Shown: piece after piece, positions 47,328-56,274 of the stretch | Layout of the letters: every line of letters begins with the position of its first letter | How positions within the stretch are numbered: position 1 is the stretch's first letter | The notes under the pieces: generated by a model | What the model was told of the DNA's origin: nothing | The model's database searches: none | The model's input: only the letters and a program-made list of their open reading frames with translations | From: Salmonella enterica subsp. enterica serovar Typhimurium str. LT2 | Lineage (GTDB): Bacteria > Pseudomonadota > Gammaproteobacteria > Enterobacterales > Enterobacteriaceae | Length of the DNA stretch: 64,000 nucleotides | NCBI RefSeq assembly: GCF_000006945.2 | Contig: NC_003197.2 | Coordinates: 2,728,001 to 2,792,000, forward strand | Reading direction: 5' to 3' | Translations under genes and position numbers: made by a program

Positions 47328-47612
47328 ATGAGCAAAAAAATTAGAGACTTTGAATTGATGAGCACCCGCGAAATTTGCTGCCAGCTCAGGATTTCTTCCA
47401 GGACGCTGGAGCGTTACCGTAAGCGACCAAGCGACAACAACCCATTCCCGGAGCCTGACTGTTCATATATGGGTGGCTCCAACAAATGGCTTAAAACCAA
47501 AGTCAATGAGTGGCAGGTCAGGGAAATGTCACGACCAACACGCCGTCCAATGTCGCATCTGAATCTGCCCCGTGACAACAAAGGTCGACTCATCCGGTCT
47601 GACGTGGCGTGA
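47328..47612 (+). CDS. xis: Excisionase Xis
   Basis: 94 residues with a MerR/excisionase-type winged helix (LMSTREICCQLRISSRTLER, then WLKTKVNEWQ). It should bend DNA at the prophage end and direct Int to excision. The gene converges on int and overlaps its 3' end by 23 bases. Confidence 0.88.
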   Translation: MSKKIRDFELMSTREICCQLRISSRTLERYRKRPSDNNPFPEPDCSYMGGSNKWLKTKVNEWQVREMSRPTRRPMSHLNLPRDNKGRLIRSDVA

Positions 47613-48819
47613 ACTCCAGAACATCGGGCTCGATGATGCTCATCAGTCGGGCCCACCATTTACTATAAGCTTCTCTCATTTCTTCGATATAGGTGTATTT
47701 GTCGTACACCGACCACACTCCAGGCAGTTTGTGCCCGAGCATCATCTCAGCAATATGTGGTTCAGTCAGCTCGGAGAAATTCGTTCGCGCAGTTCTGCGT
47801 AGATCATGGATCGTAAAGTGCGGAACCTGCTCGTTATAAGCCTTCAGCATGAACTTAACAAGGTTGCTGCTGATGCTCATATGAAAGCCTTCGCTCATCG
47901 GCTTGTCTGCATATTTTGAGAAAACAAAACGGCCTGGCGCCAGCTCAATGGCTCGTTGTATCAGCGGGAGCATTTCAGGGATGATCGGGCGGATTATCGG
48001 CTTCTTACTTTTCCGTCCCGTTTTATGATTTTCCCACGGTACGGTCCAGACGCCCTCCTCAAAATCGAAATGCGAAACTTCAGCCTGACGGAGTTCACCG
48101 ACCCTGCACGCCCATATCAGGGACAATTTATAAAGGATCTTGTTTCGCTCAATAAGGCGGGAATCCTCAATAGCTCGCCAGACAATCGCAATTTCTTTGC
48201 GATCCAGTGTTCTCTCCCCCATTTTCTTCTGAATACCAAAATCACGACCGGACATTTCAGAAAGTGGGTTAACCTCAAGCAACTGGCGCTTCACTGCCCA
48301 TGAGTAGCACTGCCGACCGTTACTAATTACTCGCCGGGTGATCTCAGTGTATCCCTGCGCCAGTCGGTCCAGAACTGTAAGCCAGTTGTGCAGCGTCAAC
48401 TGATGCGCCGGATACTTACCCAGCTTAGGGAATACATGCAGCTCAAACGAACGCAGTATTTGATCGGATGTTTCTTTCTGAACGCATACCATCGCATGCC
48501 ATTCTCTGAAAAGTTCCTCGAATGTGTACTGGCTGTTGATTTTAGCTTTATCGAGGCTTTGCCTGATCCGCGGATTTTCTCCCCGGGCAAGAATGGCGGC
48601 CCACTTAGTTACCTCTTCGCGCGCGGCCTTCAACCCGAATTCCGGGTAACTGCCGATCGTCATCTTGTCCTGCTTACCCAGGAAACGGAATCGGTAGAAA
48701 AAAGTGACGGCGCCCTTTTTGGAAATGCGCACCCACAGACCGTCCCGGTCTGCCTTCTCCTCAACTTTATCGCGTTCGCGCCCGAGGCACGACTTTAGAT
48801 AACTATCTGAAATAGCCAT
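47590..48819 (-). CDS. int: Tyrosine integrase
   Basis: 409 residues of the P4/P22-like integrase group with an N-terminal arm-binding domain (KGAVTFFYRFRFLGKQDKMT), a core-binding domain and a catalytic domain. Catalytic residues are visible: Arg in ACRVGELRQ, His-x-x-Arg in HDLRRTARTN, His in MLGHKLPGVWSVYDKY with the nucleophile Tyr. It integrates Gifsy-1 in lepA. The gene begins 210 bases from the right core. Confidence 0.95.
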   Translation of the reverse strand: MAISDSYLKSCLGRERDKVEEKADRDGLWVRISKKGAVTFFYRFRFLGKQDKMTIGSYPEFGLKAAREEVTKWAAILARGENPRIRQSLDKAKINSQYTFEELFREWHAMVCVQKETSDQILRSFELHVFPKLGKYPAHQLTLHNWLTVLDRLAQGYTEITRRVISNGRQCYSWAVKRQLLEVNPLSEMSGRDFGIQKKMGERTLDRKEIAIVWRAIEDSRLIERNKILYKLSLIWACRVGELRQAEVSHFDFEEGVWTVPWENHKTGRKSKKPIIRPIIPEMLPLIQRAIELAPGRFVFSKYADKPMSEGFHMSISSNLVKFMLKAYNEQVPHFTIHDLRRTARTNFSELTEPHIAEMMLGHKLPGVWSVYDKYTYIEEMREAYSKWWARLMSIIEPDVLEFTPRQTG

Positions 48820-48833
48820 GATTTATCCCTGCA

Positions 48834-48895
48834 TGTGTCCATCAGAACGGAAGATTCTGTGTCCATCATAGGATATGGACGCACTGGTGGACACA
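48834..48895. promoter_or_regulatory. Putative integrase arm-type sites, right end
   Basis: TGTGTCCATC occurs at 48834-48843 and 48858-48867, and GGTGGACACA (its near-complement) at 48886-48895; GTCCATAT lies inverted at 48880-48873. The decamer also occurs once at the other prophage end. Spacing of 24 and 28 bases fits helical phasing. Confidence 0.6.
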
Positions 48896-49017
48896 AAAAC
48901 CATGACTCATGATGTCGTAGGTTGACTGTACATGCAACCAGTATCATTTTTGTGAGCGCTTATTTTGCGGGGATCTTGAGAGGATTTTGTCGTAGGTTTG
49001 CGGAGGGTGGCGGGGTA

Positions 49018-49065
49018 TCAATTATCGATGTGAGCAATGATCGAAAAGTTACGTATGTTCTTCAT
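49018..49065 (-). pseudogene. lepA: Displaced 5' end of lepA (15 codons)
   Basis: The original lepA start, [15 protein letters not shown] then TGA, is left behind the prophage. The native lepA leader and promoter remain upstream (49066-49316) with no other gene in that 250-base gap. Confidence 0.93.
49028..49041. other. Prophage attachment core, rseC side (attR)
   Basis: Exact copy of the 14-bp ATGTGAGCAATGAT at 535-548. Confidence 0.85.
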
Positions 49066-49316
49066 AGAGATAAATTATTATGCCTTACGCCTGGTTGACC
49101 AGACTTTAGAGGTCGCTGTTCTGAGCTTAACGTCTGTTTTAACTGAAACGCCGCATTCTACACTACAACGCTAAGGCGAGGAAATGTTCATAGTGTAAGG
49201 AGAGCGGGAACTGGAAAACGCCTCGCTTTTTTCCTGTAAAACACCGCAACGCAGGAAAAGCGCATGCTTATCGGGACAACAACCCAACGCGGCAGGTGTA
49301 CCGTTGGGCAAAACGT

Positions 49317-49796
49317 TTACTGGCGCGTTTCGATTGAGGTAGTTTCGACGCGAACAAGGTCAGGCGGGAGGGCAACGTTTAAAATCACCGGCTGCCAGGC
49401 GTCGCGCTCCGCCAGTTTTCGGGAATAACCGCGGGCAACCAGAAAACCGCCCACGCCGCCCAGCACGGCCCCGCTTAATGCGGCAAGGTCAGATCCAAAC
49501 AGCATCTGAAAAAGCGCCGCACAAAGAAATAGCCCCGCTAAAGGCGACATATAGACCAGCAACGCCGAACCTAAAAGGCTTTTTTCGGCGATGCCCAACT
49601 CGACTTTCTGCCCCGGCGCCAGCGGCTCCGCGCTTGGCACAACAATGGTATGCGTGGTTTGCGGCCCTAATTTATTCAGCACGCGACTGCCGCATCCCGC
49701 ACGGGAGGCGCAGCTGCTGCATGACGCTTTAACGTCGCAGCTCACCACCGCCTGACCATTCTGCCAGGAGACAACGGTTGCCCACTCTTTAATCAT
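49317..49796 (-). CDS. rseC: SoxR-reducing / sigma-E regulatory protein RseC
   Basis: 159 residues of the inner-membrane protein RseC. An N-terminal cysteine cluster (CDVKASCSSCASRAGCGSRV) precedes two membrane segments (LLGSALLVYMSPLAGLFLCA; ALSGAVLGGVGGFLVA). RseC takes part in reducing SoxR and has a small effect on sigma-E. The start overlaps the rseB stop by four bases; it is last in the rpoE operon here, since the prophage has cut lepA away. Confidence 0.97.
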   Translation of the reverse strand: MIKEWATVVSWQNGQAVVSCDVKASCSSCASRAGCGSRVLNKLGPQTTHTIVVPSAEPLAPGQKVELGIAEKSLLGSALLVYMSPLAGLFLCAALFQMLFGSDLAALSGAVLGGVGGFLVARGYSRKLAERDAWQPVILNVALPPDLVRVETTSIETRQ

Positions 49797-50749
49797 TGTA
49801 CTGCCCTGAATTTGATACTGTCGGCAATGCGCTTCGCCGTTTGCGGCGGAAGCTCGCCGACAATGGTGATTTCCGCGTTGTCGCGAACGCTGCTATAAAC
49901 CGTTCGGCGCCCGGTGCGCAGCATCTGATCGCTGCTGTTTTGCGTCGCCCGGTTCACATTGACGGAAAAGCTAAACAGACCGTCAGAATAAAGCCGCGAT
50001 TCGATAGGCAGGTTATCCATCGTCGGCAACGGACGACGGCTGCTGGAAACTTCGCTAAAGCCTTGCGGCACCCAGGATGGACTCCAGTTAAATTTCGTTT
50101 TTTCGCCACCGGGAACAGAAAGCAGCGGCGGCAGATTCGCCTTCGCCAGCGCCTGCATGTTGCTGCCGATATCCTGGCTCACCGTGAACGCAATAACGCG
50201 GAACTGCTCCAGCGTCTCGCCATCGCGATCCAGCAGATCAACGCGCATCGGCAGTTTGGTGTCCATGTCCATCCAGACGATATAGCTGTAACGCGTACCA
50301 TCGCGCGCCACAACGCGGATAACTTCGCACAATCTGTCTGCGATACGGGTGCGTCCGACAGAAATAAAGTCGTAGTAAGGCGCCAGGCGCTTAAAGTCGG
50401 TGTAAATCAGGGAAGGCAGAGAATCGACAATATAATCACCGTTCAGGGTGAACGGCTCAAGGCCCGGTTCAAAATAACTGATTTCATTACCACGCTGTAC
50501 GACCTCCCGGCGGGGACCGTCCAACTGTAGCAATTGCGCAAGCGGGCGACCATCCAGGCGTGCGTGTCGATAACGCAGAGATTCAACGCCTTGTTTCGTG
50601 ATGCTGACGAATGACAGCTCGTAATTCAGTGACTGACTGGCGATGTTCATCTGCTGCAATAACGCCCCGGACGCAGGGTCGGCCGAGGCGTTTGCTGAGA
50701 AGAACAGGCTAGCCGCCACAAGGGACATGGCAAACCAAAGTTGCTTCAT
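49793..50749 (-). CDS. rseB: Periplasmic sigma-E regulator RseB
   Basis: 318 residues with a cleaved signal peptide (residues 1-23, SLVAASLFFSANASA). It has the LolA-like large domain and small C-terminal domain of RseB. It shields RseA from DegS and senses lipopolysaccharide and mislocalised lipoproteins. Its start overlaps the rseA stop by one base. Confidence 0.97.
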   Translation of the reverse strand: MKQLWFAMSLVAASLFFSANASADPASGALLQQMNIASQSLNYELSFVSITKQGVESLRYRHARLDGRPLAQLLQLDGPRREVVQRGNEISYFEPGLEPFTLNGDYIVDSLPSLIYTDFKRLAPYYDFISVGRTRIADRLCEVIRVVARDGTRYSYIVWMDMDTKLPMRVDLLDRDGETLEQFRVIAFTVSQDIGSNMQALAKANLPPLLSVPGGEKTKFNWSPSWVPQGFSEVSSSRRPLPTMDNLPIESRLYSDGLFSFSVNVNRATQNSSDQMLRTGRRTVYSSVRDNAEITIVGELPPQTAKRIADSIKFRAVQ

Positions 50750-51399
50750 TACTGCGATTGCGTTCCTAAAGTTTGGATTCCTGGCACCTGTACCGCGGCT
50801 TGCTGGGTTTGCGCCTGCTCAAACTGAAGCTGTTCGGAGTGCAGTCGGCGCTGCAGTTCATAGTCCTGCAACATGGCATTAATGCGACGACGCTGCTCCT
50901 GTACCTGCTGTTGCTGACTGCCGACAGGCGCTGCTTCAGAAGGCACTCCCAGACTTACCGGGCTGGCTTTCCCCATCATAGGCAGGGTATTGAAAACCGG
51001 CGTTTCAGGTTGTTGGGATGTTTCAGATTGCCCATTATAGTGCTGGACACCGACGATAACTGCAAGTGAAACGCACGCCGCCACGCCCATTTGGGTAAGC
51101 TGCGCCGCCCACGGACGCACTTTTTTCCAGAACGGCATTTTCTGCCATTGCTGCGGAGCGGGTTGGGCCTCAGGGATTAATGGCGACACCTGACGTACTG
51201 GCTCGTTTTCAATAGCGGCCATCACGCGAGCGGATATATCGAAATGGAGAACGTCAGGCGTATCCCCCCGCATTGAATCGCGGATCAGGTGATAACTCTC
51301 CCAGGTTTTCTGCATTTCCGGGTCGTGCGTAAGCGCTTTGAGCAGCTCACTATCCAACGTTTCGCCATCCATCAAAGCGGAAAGTTTTTCTTTCTGCAT
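50749..51399 (-). CDS. rseA: Anti-sigma-E factor RseA
   Basis: 216 residues. The N-terminal cytoplasmic domain (MQKEKLSALMDGETLDSELL) holds sigma-E. One membrane helix follows at about residues 100-118 (LTQMGVAACVSLAVIVGVQ), then the periplasmic part that DegS and RseP cut under envelope stress. It begins 31 bases after rpoE. Confidence 0.97.
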   Translation of the reverse strand: MQKEKLSALMDGETLDSELLKALTHDPEMQKTWESYHLIRDSMRGDTPDVLHFDISARVMAAIENEPVRQVSPLIPEAQPAPQQWQKMPFWKKVRPWAAQLTQMGVAACVSLAVIVGVQHYNGQSETSQQPETPVFNTLPMMGKASPVSLGVPSEAAPVGSQQQQVQEQRRRINAMLQDYELQRRLHSEQLQFEQAQTQQAAVQVPGIQTLGTQSQ

Positions 51400-51430
51400 G
51401 CCTAATACCTTTTCCAGTATCCCGCTATCG

Positions 51431-52006
51431 TCAACGCCTGATAAGCGGTTGAACTTTATTATCAATAGCTTCCCGCGCCCGGAAGATACGTGAACGCACC
51501 GTCCCCACCGGACAATCCATGATAGCCGCTATCTCTTCATAGCTCAGGCCATCCAGCTCCCGTAAGGTGATTGCCATACGTAAATCTTCCGGGAGGGACT
51601 CAATAGTTCGGAAAACTATCTGTCTCAGTTCTTCTGACAACATTAAGTTCTCAGGGTTCGAAATTTCTTTCAGCGCGCCGCCGCTTTCAAAGTTTTCTGC
51701 TTCAATCGCGTCTACATCACTGGAAGGCGGACGACGCCCCTGCGCAACCAGGTAGTTCTTCGCGGTATTGACCGCAATACGATACAACCAGGTATAAAAA
51801 GCACTATCCCCCCGGAAAGAATCCAGCGCGCGATAGGCCTTAATAAATGATTCCTGTACGACATCGGGAACGTCGCCCGATGGCACATAGCGGGAAACCA
51901 GACTCGCCACTTTATGCTGGTAGCGCACTACCAGTAAGTTAAAGGCTTTCTGATCTCCCTTCTGGACCCGTTCAACCAGGACCTGGTCCGTTAACTGCTC
52001 GCTCAT
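51431..52006 (-). CDS. rpoE: Sigma-E (RpoE)
   Basis: 191 residues, ECF sigma factor with region 2 (YQHKVASLVSRYVPSGDVPD, FYTWLYRIAVNTAKNYLV) and region 4 (LRELDGLSYEEIAAIMDCPV). It directs the envelope-stress response. ATG 52006 overlaps the rseD stop (ATGA), so translation is coupled, and a sigma-E promoter lies inside rseD. Confidence 0.98.
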   Translation of the reverse strand: MSEQLTDQVLVERVQKGDQKAFNLLVVRYQHKVASLVSRYVPSGDVPDVVQESFIKAYRALDSFRGDSAFYTWLYRIAVNTAKNYLVAQGRRPPSSDVDAIEAENFESGGALKEISNPENLMLSEELRQIVFRTIESLPEDLRMAITLRELDGLSYEEIAAIMDCPVGTVRSRIFRAREAIDNKVQPLIRR

Positions 52007-52167
52007 CCGAGGTAATGTCTCCCCAAACCAAATTTCCACGCGCTTTCGAAACGCCACTCCATAAGCCGCACTATGAGCAAGCAACAGGTTAGAGTGTCTA
52101 TGTTTCGTAAAGTTCCGTTACGCATTTGTTTTTGTTTGTCATGTTGTAGACAGGTCTTATCTTCCAT
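52003..52167 (-). CDS. rseD: RseD leader peptide, translationally coupled to rpoE
   Basis: A frame of up to 54 codons (MEDKTCLQHDKQKQMRNGTL ... WKFGLGRHYLG) ends at the rpoE start as ATGA. In E. coli the equivalent rseD is translated and passes CsrA control to rpoE. The exact start is uncertain; 52167 is the first plausible ATG, and ATG 52125 is another. Confidence 0.7.
   Translation of the reverse strand: MEDKTCLQHDKQKQMRNGTLRNIDTLTCCLLIVRLMEWRFESAWKFGLGRHYLG
52089..52115 (-). promoter_or_regulatory. Sigma-E autoregulatory promoter of rpoE
   Basis: GAACTT (52115-52110), a 16-base spacer and TCTAA (52093-52089) fit the sigma-E consensus and the known rpoE P2 of E. coli, located inside rseD. 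The stretch 52168-52430 upstream holds no gene, only the divergent rpoE/nadB promoters. Confidence 0.8.
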
Positions 52168-52430
52168 TATAAGTCTACAGATGCTGAACAACGCACTATC
52201 TGTACAGAAATGCCCATTTCGTCGTTTGCAGAGTAACCTAACAGCATCTTTATTTCACTACAAAATCCGACGCTAACACCCTGCCCTATAAAATATTTTT
52301 TGCCGTTTATCTCTCGCCGTATTTTTATTTTATGTTTAATAAGCACAACACCAGCGAAATCATAACGTGCTTTTTAGCGCCATATAGTGCTAATCTGCCG
52401 CAACCATGTTTAGTAAATTAAACAAGAACC

Positions 52431-54053
52431 ATGATGACAACTCCTGAACTGTCCTGTGATGTGTTAATTATCGGCAGCGGCGCGGCCGGACTCTCGCTGG
52501 CGCTGCGTCTGGCTGAAAAGCATAAGGTTATCGTCCTGAGTAAAGGGCCGGTGAGCGAGGGCTCCACGTTTTATGCGCAGGGCGGTATTGCCGCCGTGTT
52601 TGATGAAACCGACAGTATTGCGTCGCATGTCGAAGATACGCTGATTGCCGGCGCCGGAATTTGCGATCGCCACGCGGTGGAGTTTGTCGCCAGCAACGCC
52701 CGTACCTGCGTGCAGTGGCTTATCGATCAGGGCGTCCTGTTTGATACGCATGTCCAGCCAAACGGCAAGGAGAGCTATCATCTCACGCGTGAAGGCGGCC
52801 ATAGTCATCGCCGTATCCTTCATGCCGCCGACGCTACCGGAAAGGAAGTCGAAACCACGTTGGTCAGTCGGGCGCAAAATCATCCTAATATTCAGGTGCT
52901 GGAACGCAGCAACGCCGTTGATTTAATTATCTCCGATAAAATGGGTCTGCCGGGGCCTCGCCGGGTCGTCGGCGCCTGGATCTGGAATCGCAATAAAGAG
53001 TGGGTTGAAACCTGTCATGCGAAGTCGGTGGTGCTGGCGACCGGCGGCGCCTCAAAGGTTTATCAATATACCACTAACCCGGATATTTCCTCCGGTGACG
53101 GTATCGCGATGGCCTGGCGCGCAGGCTGTCGGGTCGCTAATCTGGAATTTAACCAGTTTCATCCCACCGCCCTTTATCACCCGCAGGCGCGTAATTTTCT
53201 CCTTACCGAAGCGCTGCGTGGCGAAGGCGCATACCTTAAACGTCCGGACGGTTCACGGTTTATGCCGGACGTTGACGAACGCGGGGAACTGGCGCCGCGC
53301 GATATTGTCGCCCGCGCTATTGACCATGAGATGAAACAACTCGGCGCAGACTGTATGTTTCTCGATATCAGCCACAAGCCTGACGATTTTGTCCGCCAGC
53401 ACTTCCCGATGATCTATGCGAAACTGCTTGATTTGGGGATGGATTTAACCAAAGAACCGATTCCCGTTGTTCCTGCCGCACACTATACCTGCGGCGGCGT
53501 GGTCGTCGATGATTATGGTCGTACCGATGTAGACGGCTTATATGCCATTGGCGAAGTCAGTTACACCGGCCTGCACGGCGCTAACCGTATGGCGTCCAAC
53601 TCGTTGCTGGAATGCTTAGTGTACGGCTGGTCCGCAGCAATGGATATCGACAGGCGAATGCCTTCTGTCCACAGCGTTGACGCCCTTCCCGCCTGGGATG
53701 AAAGCCGCGTGGAAAACGCCGATGAGCGGGTGGTGATTCAGCATAACTGGCATGAACTGCGCCTGCTGATGTGGGACTATGTGGGCATTGTGCGCACGAC
53801 GAAACGGCTGGAGCGCGCCCTACGGCGTATTACCATGTTGCAACAAGAGATTGACGAATATTACGCCAACTTTCGCGTCTCGAATAATTTACTGGAGCTG
53901 CGCAATCTGGTGCAAGTGGCCGAACTGATTGTGCGTTGTGCGATGATGCGTAAAGAGAGTCGGGGGCTGCACTTTACGCTGGATTATCCGCAACAACTGG
54001 CTGAATCAGGCCCATCGATCCTTTCGCCGTTAACGCCTCACATAAATAGATAA
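52431..54053 (+). CDS. nadB: L-aspartate oxidase NadB
   Basis: 540 residues, FAD enzyme that oxidises aspartate to iminoaspartate, first step of NAD synthesis. The FAD-binding GSGAAGLSLALRLAE is at the N-terminus; active-site blocks are TREGGHSHRRI and VPAAHYTCGGV. It is transcribed away from rpoE. ATG 52431 gives the same length as E. coli NadB; the ATG at 52434 is an alternative. Confidence 0.98.
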   Translation: MMTTPELSCDVLIIGSGAAGLSLALRLAEKHKVIVLSKGPVSEGSTFYAQGGIAAVFDETDSIASHVEDTLIAGAGICDRHAVEFVASNARTCVQWLIDQGVLFDTHVQPNGKESYHLTREGGHSHRRILHAADATGKEVETTLVSRAQNHPNIQVLERSNAVDLIISDKMGLPGPRRVVGAWIWNRNKEWVETCHAKSVVLATGGASKVYQYTTNPDISSGDGIAMAWRAGCRVANLEFNQFHPTALYHPQARNFLLTEALRGEGAYLKRPDGSRFMPDVDERGELAPRDIVARAIDHEMKQLGADCMFLDISHKPDDFVRQHFPMIYAKLLDLGMDLTKEPIPVVPAAHYTCGGVVVDDYGRTDVDGLYAIGEVSYTGLHGANRMASNSLLECLVYGWSAAMDIDRRMPSVHSVDALPAWDESRVENADERVVIQHNWHELRLLMWDYVGIVRTTKRLERALRRITMLQQEIDEYYANFRVSNNLLELRNLVQVAELIVRCAMMRKESRGLHFTLDYPQQLAESGPSILSPLTPHINR

Positions 54054-54775
54054 AATGCCTGGGTCAGCGCCGTATAACTTTCAGAATAATGCTGGTCTGA
54101 CCCGCGAATTACTAATCTGTCGCTAAAGCACTCCCCGGCTTGCGGGGAGAATGCGAGCAAAACCCGGTGCGGCAAGCGCGCTTCGTTTTCCGCAACGTCA
54201 GTACGTAGCCGCAAATGCCATCCCATGTTGAGCGCTTGCTGCGTAAAAGCGTTACCTATTTGTTCCGGCAAGACTACGCAAAAAAAGCCATCTTCGGTAA
54301 TACAATCCGCCGCAATAGCCAATAACGTCTGGTGATCCAGCGTAGCGGTGTAACGCGCCTGCTCCCGCTGCGGCGTGGCGCATTCCACACCGGGTTCGTA
54401 ATAAGGCGGGTTGCTGATAATAAGATCAAAGCGTACCGTCTGGCGAGGCGCCCAACGCTGAATATCGTCAGTATGCACCGTTATTCGATGCGGCCAGGGA
54501 GAGTGAGCAACGTTTTCCTGCGCTTGCATGGCAGCCCCGGCATCCAGTTCCACGGCGTCAATAGGCACATTGTCATCCGTCCGCTGCGCCAGCATTAACG
54601 CCAGCAGACCGCTTCCAGTACCGATATCCAGAATTCGCTTTACATCCGCGACCGGCGCCCACGCCCCGAGTAAAATACCGTCAGTTCCCACTTTCATCGC
54701 ACACCGATCGTGTGCGACAAAAAACTGTTTAAACGTAAATCCGTTACGACGAAGAACGGAGCCAGACTGAGACAT
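54038..54775 (-). CDS. trmN6: tRNA1(Val) A37 N6-methyltransferase TrmN6 (YfiC)
   Basis: 245 residues. S-adenosylmethionine motif I is ILDIGTGSGLLAL and the N6-adenine methyltransferase catalytic motif is NPPYYEPG. It methylates A37 of tRNA1(Val). It converges on nadB and overlaps its 3' end by 16 bases. Start chosen at ATG 54775 to match the family length. Confidence 0.97.
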   Translation of the reverse strand: MSQSGSVLRRNGFTFKQFFVAHDRCAMKVGTDGILLGAWAPVADVKRILDIGTGSGLLALMLAQRTDDNVPIDAVELDAGAAMQAQENVAHSPWPHRITVHTDDIQRWAPRQTVRFDLIISNPPYYEPGVECATPQREQARYTATLDHQTLLAIAADCITEDGFFCVVLPEQIGNAFTQQALNMGWHLRLRTDVAENEARLPHRVLLAFSPQAGECFSDRLVIRGSDQHYSESYTALTQAFYLFM

Positions 54776-54905
54776 GTAAAAACAACCTTGCAAAAAAACG
54801 GCGACAGCGCCGGGTGAAAACAATACCTGAGAAGGGATATCCATACAAACAGATGAAGATTGCGGCCGTAACGTCTATAATCAGCGCCCCACACAGAGGT
54901 AGAAC

Positions 54906-56240
54906 ATGACTGTAACGACTTTTTCCGAACTTGAACTCGACGAAAGCCTGCTGGATGCCCTCCAGGATAAAGGTTTCACTCGCCCGACCGCCATTCAGGC
55001 TGCCGCCATTCCGCCTGCGCTCGATGGCCGTGATGTACTCGGTTCTGCGCCGACAGGCACCGGTAAAACGGCGGCATATCTGCTGCCGGCGTTGCAGCAC
55101 CTGCTCGACTTTCCGCGTAAAAAATCGGGGCCGCCGCGCATTCTGATCCTGACGCCAACCCGCGAACTGGCAATGCAGGTTGCCGATCACGCTCGTGAAC
55201 TGGCTAAGCATACTCATCTGGATATCGCCACGATTACCGGCGGCGTGGCCTATATGAACCATGCTGAAGTGTTTAGCGAAAACCAGGATATCGTGGTCGC
55301 CACGACGGGCCGTCTGCTGCAATATATAAAAGAAGAGAACTTTGACTGCCGGGCGGTTGAAACACTGATCCTTGACGAAGCTGACCGGATGCTCGACATG
55401 GGCTTCGCTCAGGACATTGAACATATCGCTGGTGAGACCCGCTGGCGTAAACAAACGATGCTGTTCTCCGCCACGCTGGAAGGCGATGCGATTAAAGATT
55501 TTGCCGAGCGCCTGCTGGAAGACCCGGTTGAGGTTTCTGCCAATCCGTCAACCCGCGAGCGTAAGAAAATTCACCAGTGGTACTACCGTGCCGACAATTT
55601 CGAACATAAAGTTGCGCTGTTGAAGCACCTGCTAAAACAAGACGATGCAACCCGTTCTATCGTGTTTGTACGTAAACGTGAACGCGTCCATGAATTGGCT
55701 GAAACACTGCGTCTGGCAGGGATCAACAATTGCTATCTTGAAGGTGAGATGGCGCAGATCAAACGTAACGAAGGTATTAAGCGTCTCACCGACGGTCGCG
55801 TTAACGTGCTGGTCGCGACCGACGTCGCGGCACGCGGGATTGATATTCCTGACGTCAGCCACGTCATTAACTTCGACATGCCGCGCAGTGGCGATACCTA
55901 TCTGCATCGCATTGGTCGTACAGGCCGTGCTGGCCGCAAAGGCACTGCAATCTCGCTGGTAGAAGCCCACGACCATCTGTTGCTGCTGAAAATCGGTCGC
56001 TACATCGAAGAGCCGCTAAAAGCGCGCGTCATTGATGAGCTTCGCCCGACCACGCGTGCGCCTAGCGAAAAGTTGACCGGCAAACCGTCGAAAAAAGTGC
56101 TGGCGAAACGCGCCGAGAAGAAAAAAGAGAAAGAAAAAGAGAAGCCGCGCGTGAAGAAACGTCACCGCGATACAAAAAATATCGGTAAGCGCCGCAAGCC
56201 AAGCGGTACGAAAATGCAGGAGCAATCCAGCGAAGAGTGA
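54906..56240 (+). CDS. srmB: DEAD-box RNA helicase SrmB
   Basis: 444 residues. Helicase motifs in order: Q motif (FTRPTAIQAAAIPPAL), GSAPTGTGKTAAYLL, PTRELAMQ, DEADRMLDMGF, SATL, ATDVAARGIDIPDV, HRIGRTGRAGRKG. The basic C-terminal tail (KRAEKKKEKEKEKPRVKKRH) binds RNA. It assists early 50S assembly and is cold-linked. Confidence 0.98.
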   Translation: MTVTTFSELELDESLLDALQDKGFTRPTAIQAAAIPPALDGRDVLGSAPTGTGKTAAYLLPALQHLLDFPRKKSGPPRILILTPTRELAMQVADHARELAKHTHLDIATITGGVAYMNHAEVFSENQDIVVATTGRLLQYIKEENFDCRAVETLILDEADRMLDMGFAQDIEHIAGETRWRKQTMLFSATLEGDAIKDFAERLLEDPVEVSANPSTRERKKIHQWYYRADNFEHKVALLKHLLKQDDATRSIVFVRKRERVHELAETLRLAGINNCYLEGEMAQIKRNEGIKRLTDGRVNVLVATDVAARGIDIPDVSHVINFDMPRSGDTYLHRIGRTGRAGRKGTAISLVEAHDHLLLLKIGRYIEEPLKARVIDELRPTTRAPSEKLTGKPSKKVLAKRAEKKKEKEKEKPRVKKRHRDTKNIGKRRKPSGTKMQEQSSEE

Positions 56241-56245
56241 TGATA

Positions 56246-56274
56246 ATGCCGGGTTCGTTAACCCGGCATTTTTT
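56246..56274. terminator. Terminator between srmB and yfiE
   Basis: ATGCCGGGTT-CGTT-AACCCGGCAT followed by TTTTTTT on the plus strand; the symmetric stem can end both convergent transcripts. It overlaps the 3' end of yfiE. Confidence 0.88.
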
